NCBI RefSeq assembly: GCF_019303475.1
Contig: NZ_JABLSI010000033.1
Coordinates: 18,208 to 76,061 of the forward strand
DNA: 57,854 nucleotides
Reading direction: 5' to 3'
From: Streptomyces sp. JJ38
Lineage (GTDB): Bacteria > Actinomycetota > Actinomycetes > Streptomycetales > Streptomycetaceae
The position numbers and the translations under genes were made by a program. The notes beneath the pieces were generated by a model that ran no database searches, was not told the DNA's origin, and was given only the letters and a program-made list of their open reading frames with translations. Positions 9,480 through 16,989 of this stretch are shown here, piece after piece; position 1 is the first letter of the stretch; each line of letters opens with the position of its first letter.

Positions 9480-9994
9480 CCTCGCGCGACTCCGGCCACG
9501 ACACCGAGGCCGCCGCCGCGGCGGTCGAGGCGGCGAACCGGGCGCTGTACGACGCGCTGGAGCAGGGGGACTACGAGGCCCTGGCCGTGCTCTGGCTGGA
9601 CGGCGACGTGAGCGTCGTCCATCCGGGCTGGCCGGTTCTGCGCGGTCGCGGCGAGGTGCTGCGGTCGTATGCGCTGATCATGGCCAACACGGAGTACATC
9701 CAGTTCTTCCTGACCGACGTGGAGGTCTCGGTCGTCGGGGACGCGGCGCTGGTGACGTGTACGGAGAACATCCTCAGCGGAGGCCCGGCCGAGGCCGACG
9801 GCTCGGCGGGGGAGCTGATCGGCGGGCTGGTGGTGGCCACCAACGTCTTCCGTCGCGACGTCGACGGCGTCTGGCGGCTCTGGTCCCACCACGGCTCGCC
9901 CGTCATCGCCGAGGATTCCGACGAGTCGGACGACGCGGCGGACGAGGCCCCGGACGACGAGGCCGGCGGGGATTCGACGGGCCCGGAGGGCTGA
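9476..9994 (+). CDS. NTF2-like / SnoaL-like fold protein
   Basis: A 172-residue protein with the general pattern of the nuclear-transport-factor-2-like superfamily: an N-terminal helix (ANRALYDALEQGDYEALAVLW), then strands with DVSVVHPGWPVLRGRGEVLRSYALIM and a C-terminal WRLWSHHGSPV. Such proteins bind small ligands or act as small enzymes, and no catalytic residue can be assigned here. The tail is very acidic (DESDDAADEAPDDEAGGD). The start overlaps the folP stop by ATGA, so it is probably co-translated with folP. Its position between folP and folB suggests a folate-related role, but this is inference. Confidence 0.75.
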   Translation: MTSRDSGHDTEAAAAAVEAANRALYDALEQGDYEALAVLWLDGDVSVVHPGWPVLRGRGEVLRSYALIMANTEYIQFFLTDVEVSVVGDAALVTCTENILSGGPAEADGSAGELIGGLVVATNVFRRDVDGVWRLWSHHGSPVIAEDSDESDDAADEAPDDEAGGDSTGPEG

Positions 9995-10284
9995 GGGCCG
10001 CGGGGGGTGCGTCCGCCCGTCACCCACAGGAGTGTCACCGGGGGGAATACCGGCGTCGGGTCCGCGCCTTGTGGGTAGGCGCGCCTCGGGCCGCTCCGCC
10101 GCCGTCCGTGTCATCCGTCACCCCGCGCGGCGCGGTCGGGCCCCGCGCGCACCCGCTGTCGGTGTGCGCGGGTAGATTCGATGCGGCGCCGGTACGGCCG
10201 AGACGGCTGTGCCACAAGGACAGAACCGGATGAAGCGACACAGAACGGTGGCGTGACACGGATGACGAATGGGGTGATGCACTC

Positions 10285-10644
10285 GTGGATCGAGTAGCCG
10301 TACGCGGGCTGAGAGCACGGGGGTATCACGGGGTCTTCGAGCACGAACGTACCGAGGGCCAGCTCTTCGTCGTCGACGTGGACATGGGGGTGGACACCCG
10401 GGCCGCCGCCGCGGGGGACGAGCTGGGAAAGACGGTGCACTACGGCGTGGTCGCCGAGCAGGTTCACGCCATCGTCACGGGGGAGCCGGTGGACCTCATC
10501 GAGACACTGGCCCAGCGGATCGCCGATCAATGCCTCACTCACGAGGCGGTGCACGAGGTGGAGGTGGTCGTCCACAAGCCGGAGGCCCCGATCACCGTGC
10601 CCTTTGACGACGTGACCATCACCATCAAGCGGAGCCGATCATGA
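10285..10644 (+). CDS. folB: Dihydroneopterin aldolase
   Basis: FolB cleaves 7,8-dihydroneopterin to 6-hydroxymethyl-dihydropterin and glycolaldehyde. The protein is 119 residues, the normal size for this T-fold family. It shows the conserved start VRGLRARGYHGVFEHER, with the Tyr and Glu of the pterin site, and VEVVVHKPEAPI with the catalytic Lys near the C-terminus. GTG is the start at 10285. The stop overlaps folK by ATGA. The 290-bp gap upstream (9995-10284) holds no gene I can support and probably carries the promoter of a folB-folK-DUF3180 operon. Confidence 0.95.
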   Translation: MDRVAVRGLRARGYHGVFEHERTEGQLFVVDVDMGVDTRAAAAGDELGKTVHYGVVAEQVHAIVTGEPVDLIETLAQRIADQCLTHEAVHEVEVVVHKPEAPITVPFDDVTITIKRSRS

Positions 10645-11237
10645 CGCCGAACAGTGACCCGACCGTGCAGCCGGTACCGGCTTCCGTGGTGCGCCAGGTG
10701 GACGCCGCCGACTCCACGCTGCACAACCCGAAACGCGCCGTCCTCGCCCTCGGGAGCAACCTCGGCAACCGGCTCGAGACCCTGCAGGGTGCCGTCGACG
10801 CGCTGGAGGAGACCCCGGGCCTGCGGGTCAAGGCCGTCTCCCCGGTCTACGAGACCCAGCCCTGGGGCGTGGACCCGCAGTCCCAGCCGCCGTACTTCAA
10901 CGCCGTCGTCCTGGTGAAGACGACGCTGCCGCCGTCCTCCCTGCTGGAGCGCGGCCAGGCGATCGAGGAGGCGTTCCAGCGGGAACGCTCCGAGCGTTGG
11001 GGCCCGCGCACGATCGACGTGGACATCGTGTCCTATCAGGACGTCGTCTCCGGCGACCCGGGGCTGACGCTGCCGCATCCGCGCGCGCACGAGCGGGCCT
11101 TCGTCCTCGTGCCGTGGCACGACGTGGACCCGGAGGCGGAGGTCCCCGGCGTGGGCACCGTGGCGGACCTGCTGCGCGGAGTCCCGCGGGAGGGCGTCAC
11201 GCTGCGCTCCGACCTCACGCTGGCCCTGCCCGAGTAG
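10641..11237 (+). CDS. folK: 2-amino-4-hydroxy-6-hydroxymethyldihydropteridine pyrophosphokinase
   Basis: HPPK transfers pyrophosphate from ATP to hydroxymethyl-dihydropterin, making the FolP substrate. Motifs seen are AVLALGSNLGNRLETL, the signature region RSERWGPRTIDVDIVSY (HPPK signature with the Mg-binding DVD), and LPHPRAHERAFVLVP. About 30 residues precede the core, longer than the E. coli enzyme but usual in streptomycetes. The start ATG overlaps the folB stop, and the next gene begins 2 bp after the folK stop, so the three form one operon. Confidence 0.96.
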   Translation: MTPNSDPTVQPVPASVVRQVDAADSTLHNPKRAVLALGSNLGNRLETLQGAVDALEETPGLRVKAVSPVYETQPWGVDPQSQPPYFNAVVLVKTTLPPSSLLERGQAIEEAFQRERSERWGPRTIDVDIVSYQDVVSGDPGLTLPHPRAHERAFVLVPWHDVDPEAEVPGVGTVADLLRGVPREGVTLRSDLTLALPE

Positions 11238-11239
11238 TC

Positions 11240-11731
11240 ATGGTCAAACAGCTCCGCCTGCGCACCCTGGTCGGGGTCTTCGTCCTGACCGGCGTCCTCT
11301 CCTGGGCCGGTTCGGGCCTGTGGGACAACCTCGGCACCCTGCCCGCCGTCCCGGCCCCGGCCCCCATCGTGCTGGCCGGTATCGCGGCGATCCTCCTGGC
11401 CACGACGCTGTCGCTGCGCGGCCGGCTGAAGGGCCAGCGGGAGCGCCGGGCCGACGTCAGGGCGGTGGAGCCGATGATGGCCGCCCGCGCCGTGCTGTTC
11501 GGTCAGGCGAGCGCGCTCGTCGGCGCCTTCGTCGCGGGGGTCTACGGCGGGATGGGCGTCCACCTGCTGACCTCGGACCTGTTCCAGGTCGGCGCCCGCC
11601 GCGAACAGGCCCTCTACGCGGGGCTCTCCGTTGTGGCGGCCGCCGCGATCGTCGCCGTCGCCCTGTGGCTGCAACACGTGTGCCGCCTCCCCGAGGACGA
11701 GGACCCGGCCTCCCCCGCCCCCACGACCTGA
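11240..11731 (+). CDS. DUF3180 membrane protein
   Basis: A small membrane protein of 163 residues with about four transmembrane helices: LVGVFVLTGVLSWAGSGLW, PAPIVLAGIAAILLATTL, ALVGAFVAGVYGGMGVHLL, and GLSVVAAAAIVAVALWLQ. A charged cytoplasmic loop (RGRLKGQRERRADVR) lies between helices 2 and 3. This matches the actinobacterial DUF3180 family, which regularly follows folK. The function is unknown. The ATG at 11240 begins 2 bp after the folK stop, so it is almost certainly translated from the folB-folK message. Confidence 0.85.
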   Translation: MVKQLRLRTLVGVFVLTGVLSWAGSGLWDNLGTLPAVPAPAPIVLAGIAAILLATTLSLRGRLKGQRERRADVRAVEPMMAARAVLFGQASALVGAFVAGVYGGMGVHLLTSDLFQVGARREQALYAGLSVVAAAAIVAVALWLQHVCRLPEDEDPASPAPTT

Positions 11732-11762
11732 ACCCCGGGCCCCGGTCGGGTGGGGTCGGCGG

Positions 11763-12260
11763 TCAGGCGTTGGCGGTGCGGCGTTCGAAGTCGAGTAGTT
11801 GGCGCTTGCGGTCCAGGCCGCCGCCGTAGCCGGTGAGACTGCCCGACGCGCCGACGACGCGGTGGCAGGGCACGATGATGCCGACGGGGTTGCGGCCGTT
11901 GGCCATGCCCACGGCCCGGGAGGCGGTGGGGCGGCCGATGTGTTCGGCCAGCTCGCCGTAGGAGACGGTCTCGCCGTACGGGATCTCGCACAGCGCCGCC
12001 CACACCGTGCGCTGGAACGGGGTGCCCTCCAGGGCCAGCGGCAGGGAGAAGGCCGTCCGCTCGCCCGCGAAGTACTCGCCGAGCTGGGCGGTGACGTCCG
12101 CGAAGCCCTCCGGGTCCGGCACGCCGAAGCTCGCCTCGGGCGGCCGGTGGCGCTGGTCCGTCATGTAGAGGCCGCGCAGCACGCCGTCCTCGGCCACGAG
12201 GGTGAGGGGCCCGAGGGGAGAGTCCAGGACGGTGTGGGTGCGGTTCGCGTAGGTGTTCAC
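11763..12260 (-). CDS. ogt: Methylated-DNA-[protein]-cysteine S-methyltransferase
   Basis: This suicide repair protein takes the alkyl group from O6-alkylguanine onto its active-site cysteine. The signature IVPCHRVVGASGSLTGYGGGLDRK with Cys in PCHR is present, preceded by a DNA-binding helix region (TPFQRTVWAALCEIPYGETVSYGELA). At 165 residues it is the usual Ogt size, with no Ada regulatory domain. The start is GTG at 12260. It lies 68 bp downstream of the ABC ATPase gene on the same strand and might be read through from it. The symbol could equally be given as mgt. Confidence 0.93.
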   Translation of the reverse strand: MNTYANRTHTVLDSPLGPLTLVAEDGVLRGLYMTDQRHRPPEASFGVPDPEGFADVTAQLGEYFAGERTAFSLPLALEGTPFQRTVWAALCEIPYGETVSYGELAEHIGRPTASRAVGMANGRNPVGIIVPCHRVVGASGSLTGYGGGLDRKRQLLDFERRTANA

Positions 12261-12328
12261 ACCACCAGTCTGCGTCGGCCGGCGGCCCCGGACCGGCGGA
12301 TTTCGGACGCCGTCGTGGGCGGTCGGCC

Positions 12329-13507
12329 TCAGCGGTGGACGCCGTCCAGTGTGACGGCGTCGCGGGGCACGTCGGCGTTCTCGGGGGAGTCCGCGGCGAC
12401 GGACCGCCGCAGCGCCTCGTGCAGTCGGGCCGGGGTGAGCACCCCGGCGAACCGGTCCCCGTCCAGGACGGCGACCCAGCCCGCGTCGTACTGCAGCATC
12501 GTGGCGAAGGCCTGCTTGAGCGAGGCCCCCAGCGGCAGCCAGGCGTCCATGCGGCGCGCCCGGGACCGTACCGCCCCGTCGTCCGCCGTCGCGCCGGGTT
12601 CGGCGAGTGCCCCGGCCGCGACCCAGCCGTGCAGGGCGCCGGCGTCGTCCAGGACGACGGCCCAGCGGGCGCCCTCGGCCCGCAGCCGCGCGGTGGCCCG
12701 GTCGAGCCGGTCGCCGAGGCGGACGACGGGCGGCTGCTCCAGGTCACCGGGCTCGATGGGGGTCACCGAGAGCCGCTTCAGCCCGCGGTCCGCCCCGACG
12801 AACTCGGCCACGTACGGCGTCGCGGGGGCGCCCAGCAGGCGGGCGGGGCTGTCGAGCTGCTCGATCCGGCCGTGCCCGTAGACGGCGATGCGGTCGCCCA
12901 GGCGGACGGCCTCCTCGATGTCGTGGGTGACGAAGAGGACCGTCTTGCGCACCTCGGACTGGAGGCGCAGGAACTCGGTCTGGAGGTGCTCGCGGACCAC
13001 CGGGTCCACGGCGCCGAAGGGCTCGTCCATCAGCAGCACCGGCGGGTCGGCGGCCAGGGCGCGGGCGACGCCGACGCGCTGCCGCTGGCCCCCGGAGAGC
13101 TGCTCGGGGTATCGGCCGCCGTGGACGGCCGGGTCGAGCCCCACGAGGTCGAGCAGCTCCGCCGCGCGGCGCCGGGCGGCAGACCGGGAGGCTCCGAGAA
13201 GCACGGGCACGGTCGCGGTGTTGTCCAGCACGGTCTTGTGCGGGAAGAGGCCGACCTGCTGGATGACGTAGCCGATGCGCCGCCGCAGCTTCACGGGGTC
13301 GGTCGCGGCGACGTCCTCGCCGTCGAGCAGGATGCGGCCGTCGGTGGGCTCGATGAGGCGGTTGACCATCTTCATCGTCGTCGTCTTGCCGCACCCCGAC
13401 GGGCCGACGAGGGTGACCAGTTCCCCCTCGGCCACCTCGAACGACAGCTCGTCCACGGCGACCGTGCCGCCCGGATACCGCTTGGTCACCCGTTCGAATC
13501 GGATCAT
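12329..13507 (-). CDS. Glycine betaine/choline/carnitine-type ABC transporter ATPase (OpuCA/ProV-like)
   Basis: This is the energising subunit of an osmoprotectant importer. The ABC module occupies roughly residues 1-240, with Walker A GPSGCGKTT, Q-loop VIQQVGLFP, signature LSGGQRQRVGVARAL, Walker B PPVLLMDEPFGAVD and H-loop VTHDIEEA. The C-terminal 130 residues look like a CBS-domain pair (two repeats around WAVVLDDAGALHGWV and WVAVLDGDRFAGVL), as in OpuCA, where CBS domains sense ionic strength. I chose ATG 13507 (MIRFERVTKRY), preceded by GGAAGGGTGG; an upstream in-frame start would add 11 unconvincing residues. It is divergent from its partner permease genes, with 89 bp between the starts. 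Confidence 0.9.
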   Translation of the reverse strand: MIRFERVTKRYPGGTVAVDELSFEVAEGELVTLVGPSGCGKTTTMKMVNRLIEPTDGRILLDGEDVAATDPVKLRRRIGYVIQQVGLFPHKTVLDNTATVPVLLGASRSAARRRAAELLDLVGLDPAVHGGRYPEQLSGGQRQRVGVARALAADPPVLLMDEPFGAVDPVVREHLQTEFLRLQSEVRKTVLFVTHDIEEAVRLGDRIAVYGHGRIEQLDSPARLLGAPATPYVAEFVGADRGLKRLSVTPIEPGDLEQPPVVRLGDRLDRATARLRAEGARWAVVLDDAGALHGWVAAGALAEPGATADDGAVRSRARRMDAWLPLGASLKQAFATMLQYDAGWVAVLDGDRFAGVLTPARLHEALRRSVAADSPENADVPRDAVTLDGVHR

Positions 13508-13596
13508 GGCCACCCTTCCGTCGGGCGGCCATTGTGCCACCCGTTACTGTCACCGCTTCCGACCCTTCTGTCACTCGTGCGGGTTAGGGTCTCGGG

Positions 13597-14331
13597 GTGA
13601 TGACGACGGGGACGGAGAGCTGCCTGGCCGCCAACGACTGGATCTGTGCGGAGTATGTACGCACCCGGAGCCAGGAGCTGACCGACGCGACGGTGCAGCA
13701 CGTCTGGATCACCCTCGCCGCCGTCGGCATCGCGCTGCTCGTCGCGTTCCCGCTCGCGCTCGTCGCGCGTCGCTGGCGCGCCGCCGCCGGGCCCGTCCTC
13801 GGCCTGACGACGGTCCTCTACACCATCCCCTCCCTGGCCATGTTCGCCCTGCTGCTCCCGTTGCTCGGACTCTCCGCCGCCGTCGTCGTCACCGGTCTGG
13901 TGCTGTACGCGCTCACCCTCCTCGTCCGGAACATCCTCACCGGGCTGGCCTCCGTGCCCGAGGAGACCCGCGAGGCGGCGCGCGGCATGGGATACGGGCC
14001 GGTCCGGCTGCTCTTCTCCGTCGAACTGCCCCTGGCCCTGCCCGGGGTGCTCGCCGGAGTGCGGATCGCCACCGTCTCCACCGTGTCCCTGACGACGGTC
14101 GGCGCGATCGTCGGCTACGGCGGCCTGGGCAACCTCGTCTACAGCGGCATGCAGGGGTTCTTCAAAGCGGAGGTCGCGACGGCCTCCGTGCTGTGCGTGG
14201 CCCTGGCCGTCCTCCTCGACATCCTCCTCCTCGGCGTCCAGCGGCTGCTGACGCCCTGGCAGCGAGCGGGCCGCGAGCGACCGAGCCGTCGGCCGGTCCG
14301 CTGGGCCCGGCGAGCCGAGCGGGTGGTGTGA
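13597..14331 (+). CDS. Osmoprotectant ABC transporter permease (OpuCB/OpuCD-like), first copy
   Basis: A 244-residue inner-membrane permease with about five to six helices, among them TLAAVGIALLVAFPLALVA and GLTTVLYTIPSLAMFALLLPLLGL. The conserved EAA-type cytoplasmic loop EETREAARGMGYGPVRLLFSVELPLALPGVLAG, which docks the ATPase, is clear. The family is the ProW/OpuCB group of BPD-type permeases. The start is GTG at 13597, immediately followed by ATG at 13600. It begins an operon of two permeases and a binding lipoprotein, with 1 bp to the next gene. Its ATPase lies on the opposite strand. Confidence 0.9.
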   Translation: MMTTGTESCLAANDWICAEYVRTRSQELTDATVQHVWITLAAVGIALLVAFPLALVARRWRAAAGPVLGLTTVLYTIPSLAMFALLLPLLGLSAAVVVTGLVLYALTLLVRNILTGLASVPEETREAARGMGYGPVRLLFSVELPLALPGVLAGVRIATVSTVSLTTVGAIVGYGGLGNLVYSGMQGFFKAEVATASVLCVALAVLLDILLLGVQRLLTPWQRAGRERPSRRPVRWARRAERVV

Positions 14332-14332
14332 G

Positions 14333-15082
14333 ATGGCCGCGGGGAACATCGTGACCGACACCTGGGAGTGGCTGGCCGACGGCGCCAACTGGAGCGGCCC
14401 CGGCGGGGTGTGGGAGCGGCTCGGCGAGCACGTCTTCCTCACCGTGGCCTGTCTCGCGCTCGCCTGCGCCATCGCGCTGCCGCTCGCGCTGTGGCTCGGC
14501 CACATCGGGCGCGGCGGCGCCCTGGCCGTCAACCTCTCCAACATCGGCCGGGCCGTGCCCACCTTCGCGGTGCTGGTCCTGCTCGGCCTCACCCCGCTGG
14601 GGCGGCACGGGGACTGGCCCACCGTCATCGCCCTGGTGCTGTTCGCCGTCCCGCCGCTCCTCACGAACGCCTACGTCGGCATGCGGGAAGCCGACCGGGG
14701 CGTGGTCGAGGCCGCCCGGGGCATGGGCATGTCGGGGCCGCAGCTCCTGTGGCGCACCGAACTCCCGCTCGCCTACCCGCTCATCATGACGGGCGTCCGC
14801 TCGGCCGCCGTCCAGGTCGTGGCGACGGTGACGCTGGCCGCCCTGCCCGGTGGCGGCGGTCTCGGCCGCGTCATCACCGCGGGCTTCCGCACCTACGACA
14901 CCCCGCAGGTCGTCGCCGGGGCGCTCCTCGTCGCGGCCCTCGCGCTGGCCGTCGAGGGCGTGCTCGTTCTCGCCGACCGGCTCCTCGACCCGATGCGCCG
15001 CCGTCGCCGGGCCCTCCGGGCGGCCCCCGCGGCGCCTCCGACGCAGTCAGCCACCGAACCGACCGAAGGAGCAGTACCGTGA
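14333..15082 (+). CDS. Osmoprotectant ABC transporter permease, second copy
   Basis: The second integral-membrane subunit, 249 residues and clearly paralogous to the preceding gene. Helices include VFLTVACLALACAIALPLALWL and VPTFAVLVLLGLTPLG, and the EAA loop is READRGVVEAARGMGMSGPQLLWRTELPLAYPL. Two different permeases form the heterodimeric channel typical of OpuC-like systems. The ATG at 14333 follows the preceding stop after 1 bp, and its own stop overlaps the start of the binding-protein gene (GTGA), so translation is coupled throughout. Confidence 0.9.
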   Translation: MAAGNIVTDTWEWLADGANWSGPGGVWERLGEHVFLTVACLALACAIALPLALWLGHIGRGGALAVNLSNIGRAVPTFAVLVLLGLTPLGRHGDWPTVIALVLFAVPPLLTNAYVGMREADRGVVEAARGMGMSGPQLLWRTELPLAYPLIMTGVRSAAVQVVATVTLAALPGGGGLGRVITAGFRTYDTPQVVAGALLVAALALAVEGVLVLADRLLDPMRRRRRALRAAPAAPPTQSATEPTEGAVP

Positions 15083-16053
15083 GATTCACCCGCACCGGAC
15101 GAGGAGCCGCGCGCGGCACCGCCGTCCTCGTGGCGGCCGTGCTCGCCGCCGGGCTGACGGCCTGTGGCGGCGAGAGCCTGGAGGAGGAGGGCGGAACGGC
15201 AGGCGAGCAGGACAAGGGCAGCCTGGTCGTCGGCTCCGCGGGCTTCACCGAGTCCGAGATCATGGCCCGGATGTACGCCCAGCTCCTCGCGGAGGCCGGC
15301 TACGACACCCGGGTCCAGCGGGTCGCCAACCGCGAGCTGTACGAACCCTCCCTGGAGAAGGGGGAGATCGACGTCGTCCCCGAGTACGCGGCCACCCTGG
15401 CGGAGTTCCTGAACGCCAAGGTCAACGGCGCCGAGAAGGCCACCGCGAAGCCCGTCGCGAGCAACGACGTCGACGCCACCATGGCGGCGCTGGAGAAGCT
15501 CGCCGAGGAGCGCGGTCTCGCCGTCCTCGAAGCCGGCGACGCGGTCGACCAGAACGCCTTCGCGGTGAGCGCGGACCTCGCCGACGCACACGGTCTGACG
15601 ACGCTCACCGACCTCGGCGAGAAGGGCCTCGCGGTCAAGCTCGCCGCCGGCGACGAGTGCCCCGAACGCCCCTTCTGCCAGCCGGGGCTGGAGAAGACGT
15701 ACGGCATCGACATCGCCGCGCTCGACCCCAAGGGCGTCGGGACGGTGCAGGCCAAACAGTCCGTCGCCGACGGCACCAACGACATGGTGCTCACCACGAC
15801 CACCGACGCCACGCTGGAGCAGTTCGGCCTCGTCCTGCTGGAGGACGACAAGGGGTTGCAGAACGCCGACAACATCGTGCCCGTCGTCAACGCGGAGGAC
15901 GCCGGTGCCCAGGACATCGCCGACGTCCTCAACACCCTGACCGCGGTGCTCACCACCGAGGACCTCACGGAGCTCAACCGCCAGGTCGACGCCGAGCGCC
16001 GCAAGCCCGCCGACGTCGCCCGCGACTATCTCGAGTCCAAGGGCCTGCTGTAA
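15079..16053 (+). CDS. Osmoprotectant-binding lipoprotein (OpuCC/OsmF-like, QAT family)
   Basis: This is the solute-binding component of the importer. A lipoprotein signal peptide is evident: a basic start (MRFTRTGRGAAR), a hydrophobic core, and the lipobox LTAC with the acylated Cys near residue 31. The mature part begins with an acidic linker and then GSLVVGSAGFTESEIMARMYAQLL, the typical opening of substrate-binding domains for quaternary amines. The GTG at 15079 is preceded by GAAGGAG and overlaps the permease stop. The length of 324 residues is usual. A strong hairpin terminator follows. The precise ligand (glycine betaine, choline or carnitine) cannot be told from sequence alone. Confidence 0.9.
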   Translation: MRFTRTGRGAARGTAVLVAAVLAAGLTACGGESLEEEGGTAGEQDKGSLVVGSAGFTESEIMARMYAQLLAEAGYDTRVQRVANRELYEPSLEKGEIDVVPEYAATLAEFLNAKVNGAEKATAKPVASNDVDATMAALEKLAEERGLAVLEAGDAVDQNAFAVSADLADAHGLTTLTDLGEKGLAVKLAAGDECPERPFCQPGLEKTYGIDIAALDPKGVGTVQAKQSVADGTNDMVLTTTTDATLEQFGLVLLEDDKGLQNADNIVPVVNAEDAGAQDIADVLNTLTAVLTTEDLTELNRQVDAERRKPADVARDYLESKGLL

Positions 16054-16066
16054 GGAGCGCGAGGCG

Positions 16067-16098
16067 GGCGCGGCCGGAACCCCGGTTCCGGCCGCGCC
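16067..16098 (+). terminator. Intrinsic-type terminator of the osmoprotectant operon
   Basis: GGCGCGGCCGGAACC (16067-16081) is the exact inverse complement of 16084-16098, giving about a 13-bp stem once a loop is allowed. It starts 13 bp after the binding-protein stop and has no long U tract, as is common in streptomycetes. Confidence 0.8.
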
Positions 16099-16195
16099 AA
16101 AGCGACAAAGGGGGCGTGCGCGGTCGGATAACCCCCTGGGAACGATTCGCCACGCGCCCTCCCGGACGAAGGCCACTCAGGGTAAATTCCGGGCC

Positions 16196-16924
16196 ATGCC
16201 ACGAGGACGTCACCGGCACGCCCCACCCCTGCACCGGATGCTCGCCCCGGCCGCCCTCGCCGCTACCGCGCTGACCTGCGCGGGCGGTGCCTGGGTCGCC
16301 GGTGACGGGCTGCTGCCGCGCGCCCTCGCCACGGGGGCGGCCGCCACCGCCCTCGTCGGCGTCGGGCTGCTGCGCCGCTGGGACCGCACGGCGGGTCGCC
16401 GCCTTGCCGAGGCCCAGGCGGCGCGGCGCAGCATGGAGTGGCAGGTCGAGGAGCGCTGCGCCGAACTCGAAGAGGATCTGGAGGAGTCCCGTCGGCTACG
16501 CGCCGAGTCGGCGCGGGAACTGCGGGCCAAGCGGGCGGAGTTCGAACGGCTCCGCACCGAGCACGCCGCGCTCCTGCGCCGGTACGCCCACGCCGAGTCG
16601 GACCGCGCCACGGCGCTGGAGGGCCGCCGTCAACTGGCCATCACCGCGGCCGAGCCGGCGAAGGCCCTGCCCCCGGGCCGCTCGGCCGCCCGGCTCGACC
16701 CTGCGGCCTTCCAGCGGGCCTTCGCCGTGCTGGAACGGATGGAGGCCCGGGCCGCCCTGGGCGCCCGGCTCCCGGACGCCGAGGGCGGCTTCGACTACTT
16801 CGCCGCGGGCCGCCGCGAGCCGGCTCCGTCGCGCTCCGCGGCCAACGTCATCGACCTGGCCGACCGCGGGGCCGAGGAGCCCCGGCCCGTCGAGTCGGGC
16901 CTGCGCCGCCGGCGCATCTCGTAG
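16196..16924 (+). CDS. Conserved hypothetical membrane protein with coiled coil
   Basis: I do not recognise a named family. The 242-residue protein starts with a basic stretch and two hydrophobic helices (MLAPAALAATALTCAGGAWVAG and ALATGAAATALVGVGLL). A long charged heptad-like region follows at about residues 70-145 (AEAQAARRSMEWQVEERCAE, LEEDLEESRRLRAESARELR and so on), predicted to be a coiled coil, and then a low-complexity Ala/Pro/Arg tail. Topology suggests a short membrane hairpin with a cytoplasmic rod. The ATG at 16196 is used. It is convergent with the propeller lipoprotein gene. Whether the coiled coil recruits a partner is unknown. Confidence 0.72.
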   Translation: MPRGRHRHAPPLHRMLAPAALAATALTCAGGAWVAGDGLLPRALATGAAATALVGVGLLRRWDRTAGRRLAEAQAARRSMEWQVEERCAELEEDLEESRRLRAESARELRAKRAEFERLRTEHAALLRRYAHAESDRATALEGRRQLAITAAEPAKALPPGRSAARLDPAAFQRAFAVLERMEARAALGARLPDAEGGFDYFAAGRREPAPSRSAANVIDLADRGAEEPRPVESGLRRRRIS

Positions 16925-16989
16925 CGTGCGTCCGGCGGCTCCGCGGCCCGGCGTGGTGCGGCCCGGCGGCTGTGCGGCGGCTGTGCGCG

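Noticed and set aside
9995..10284. Minus-strand 74-codon frame upstream of folB
   Set aside because: Arg/Thr/Gly-rich with no ribosome site. More likely promoter DNA of the folB operon.
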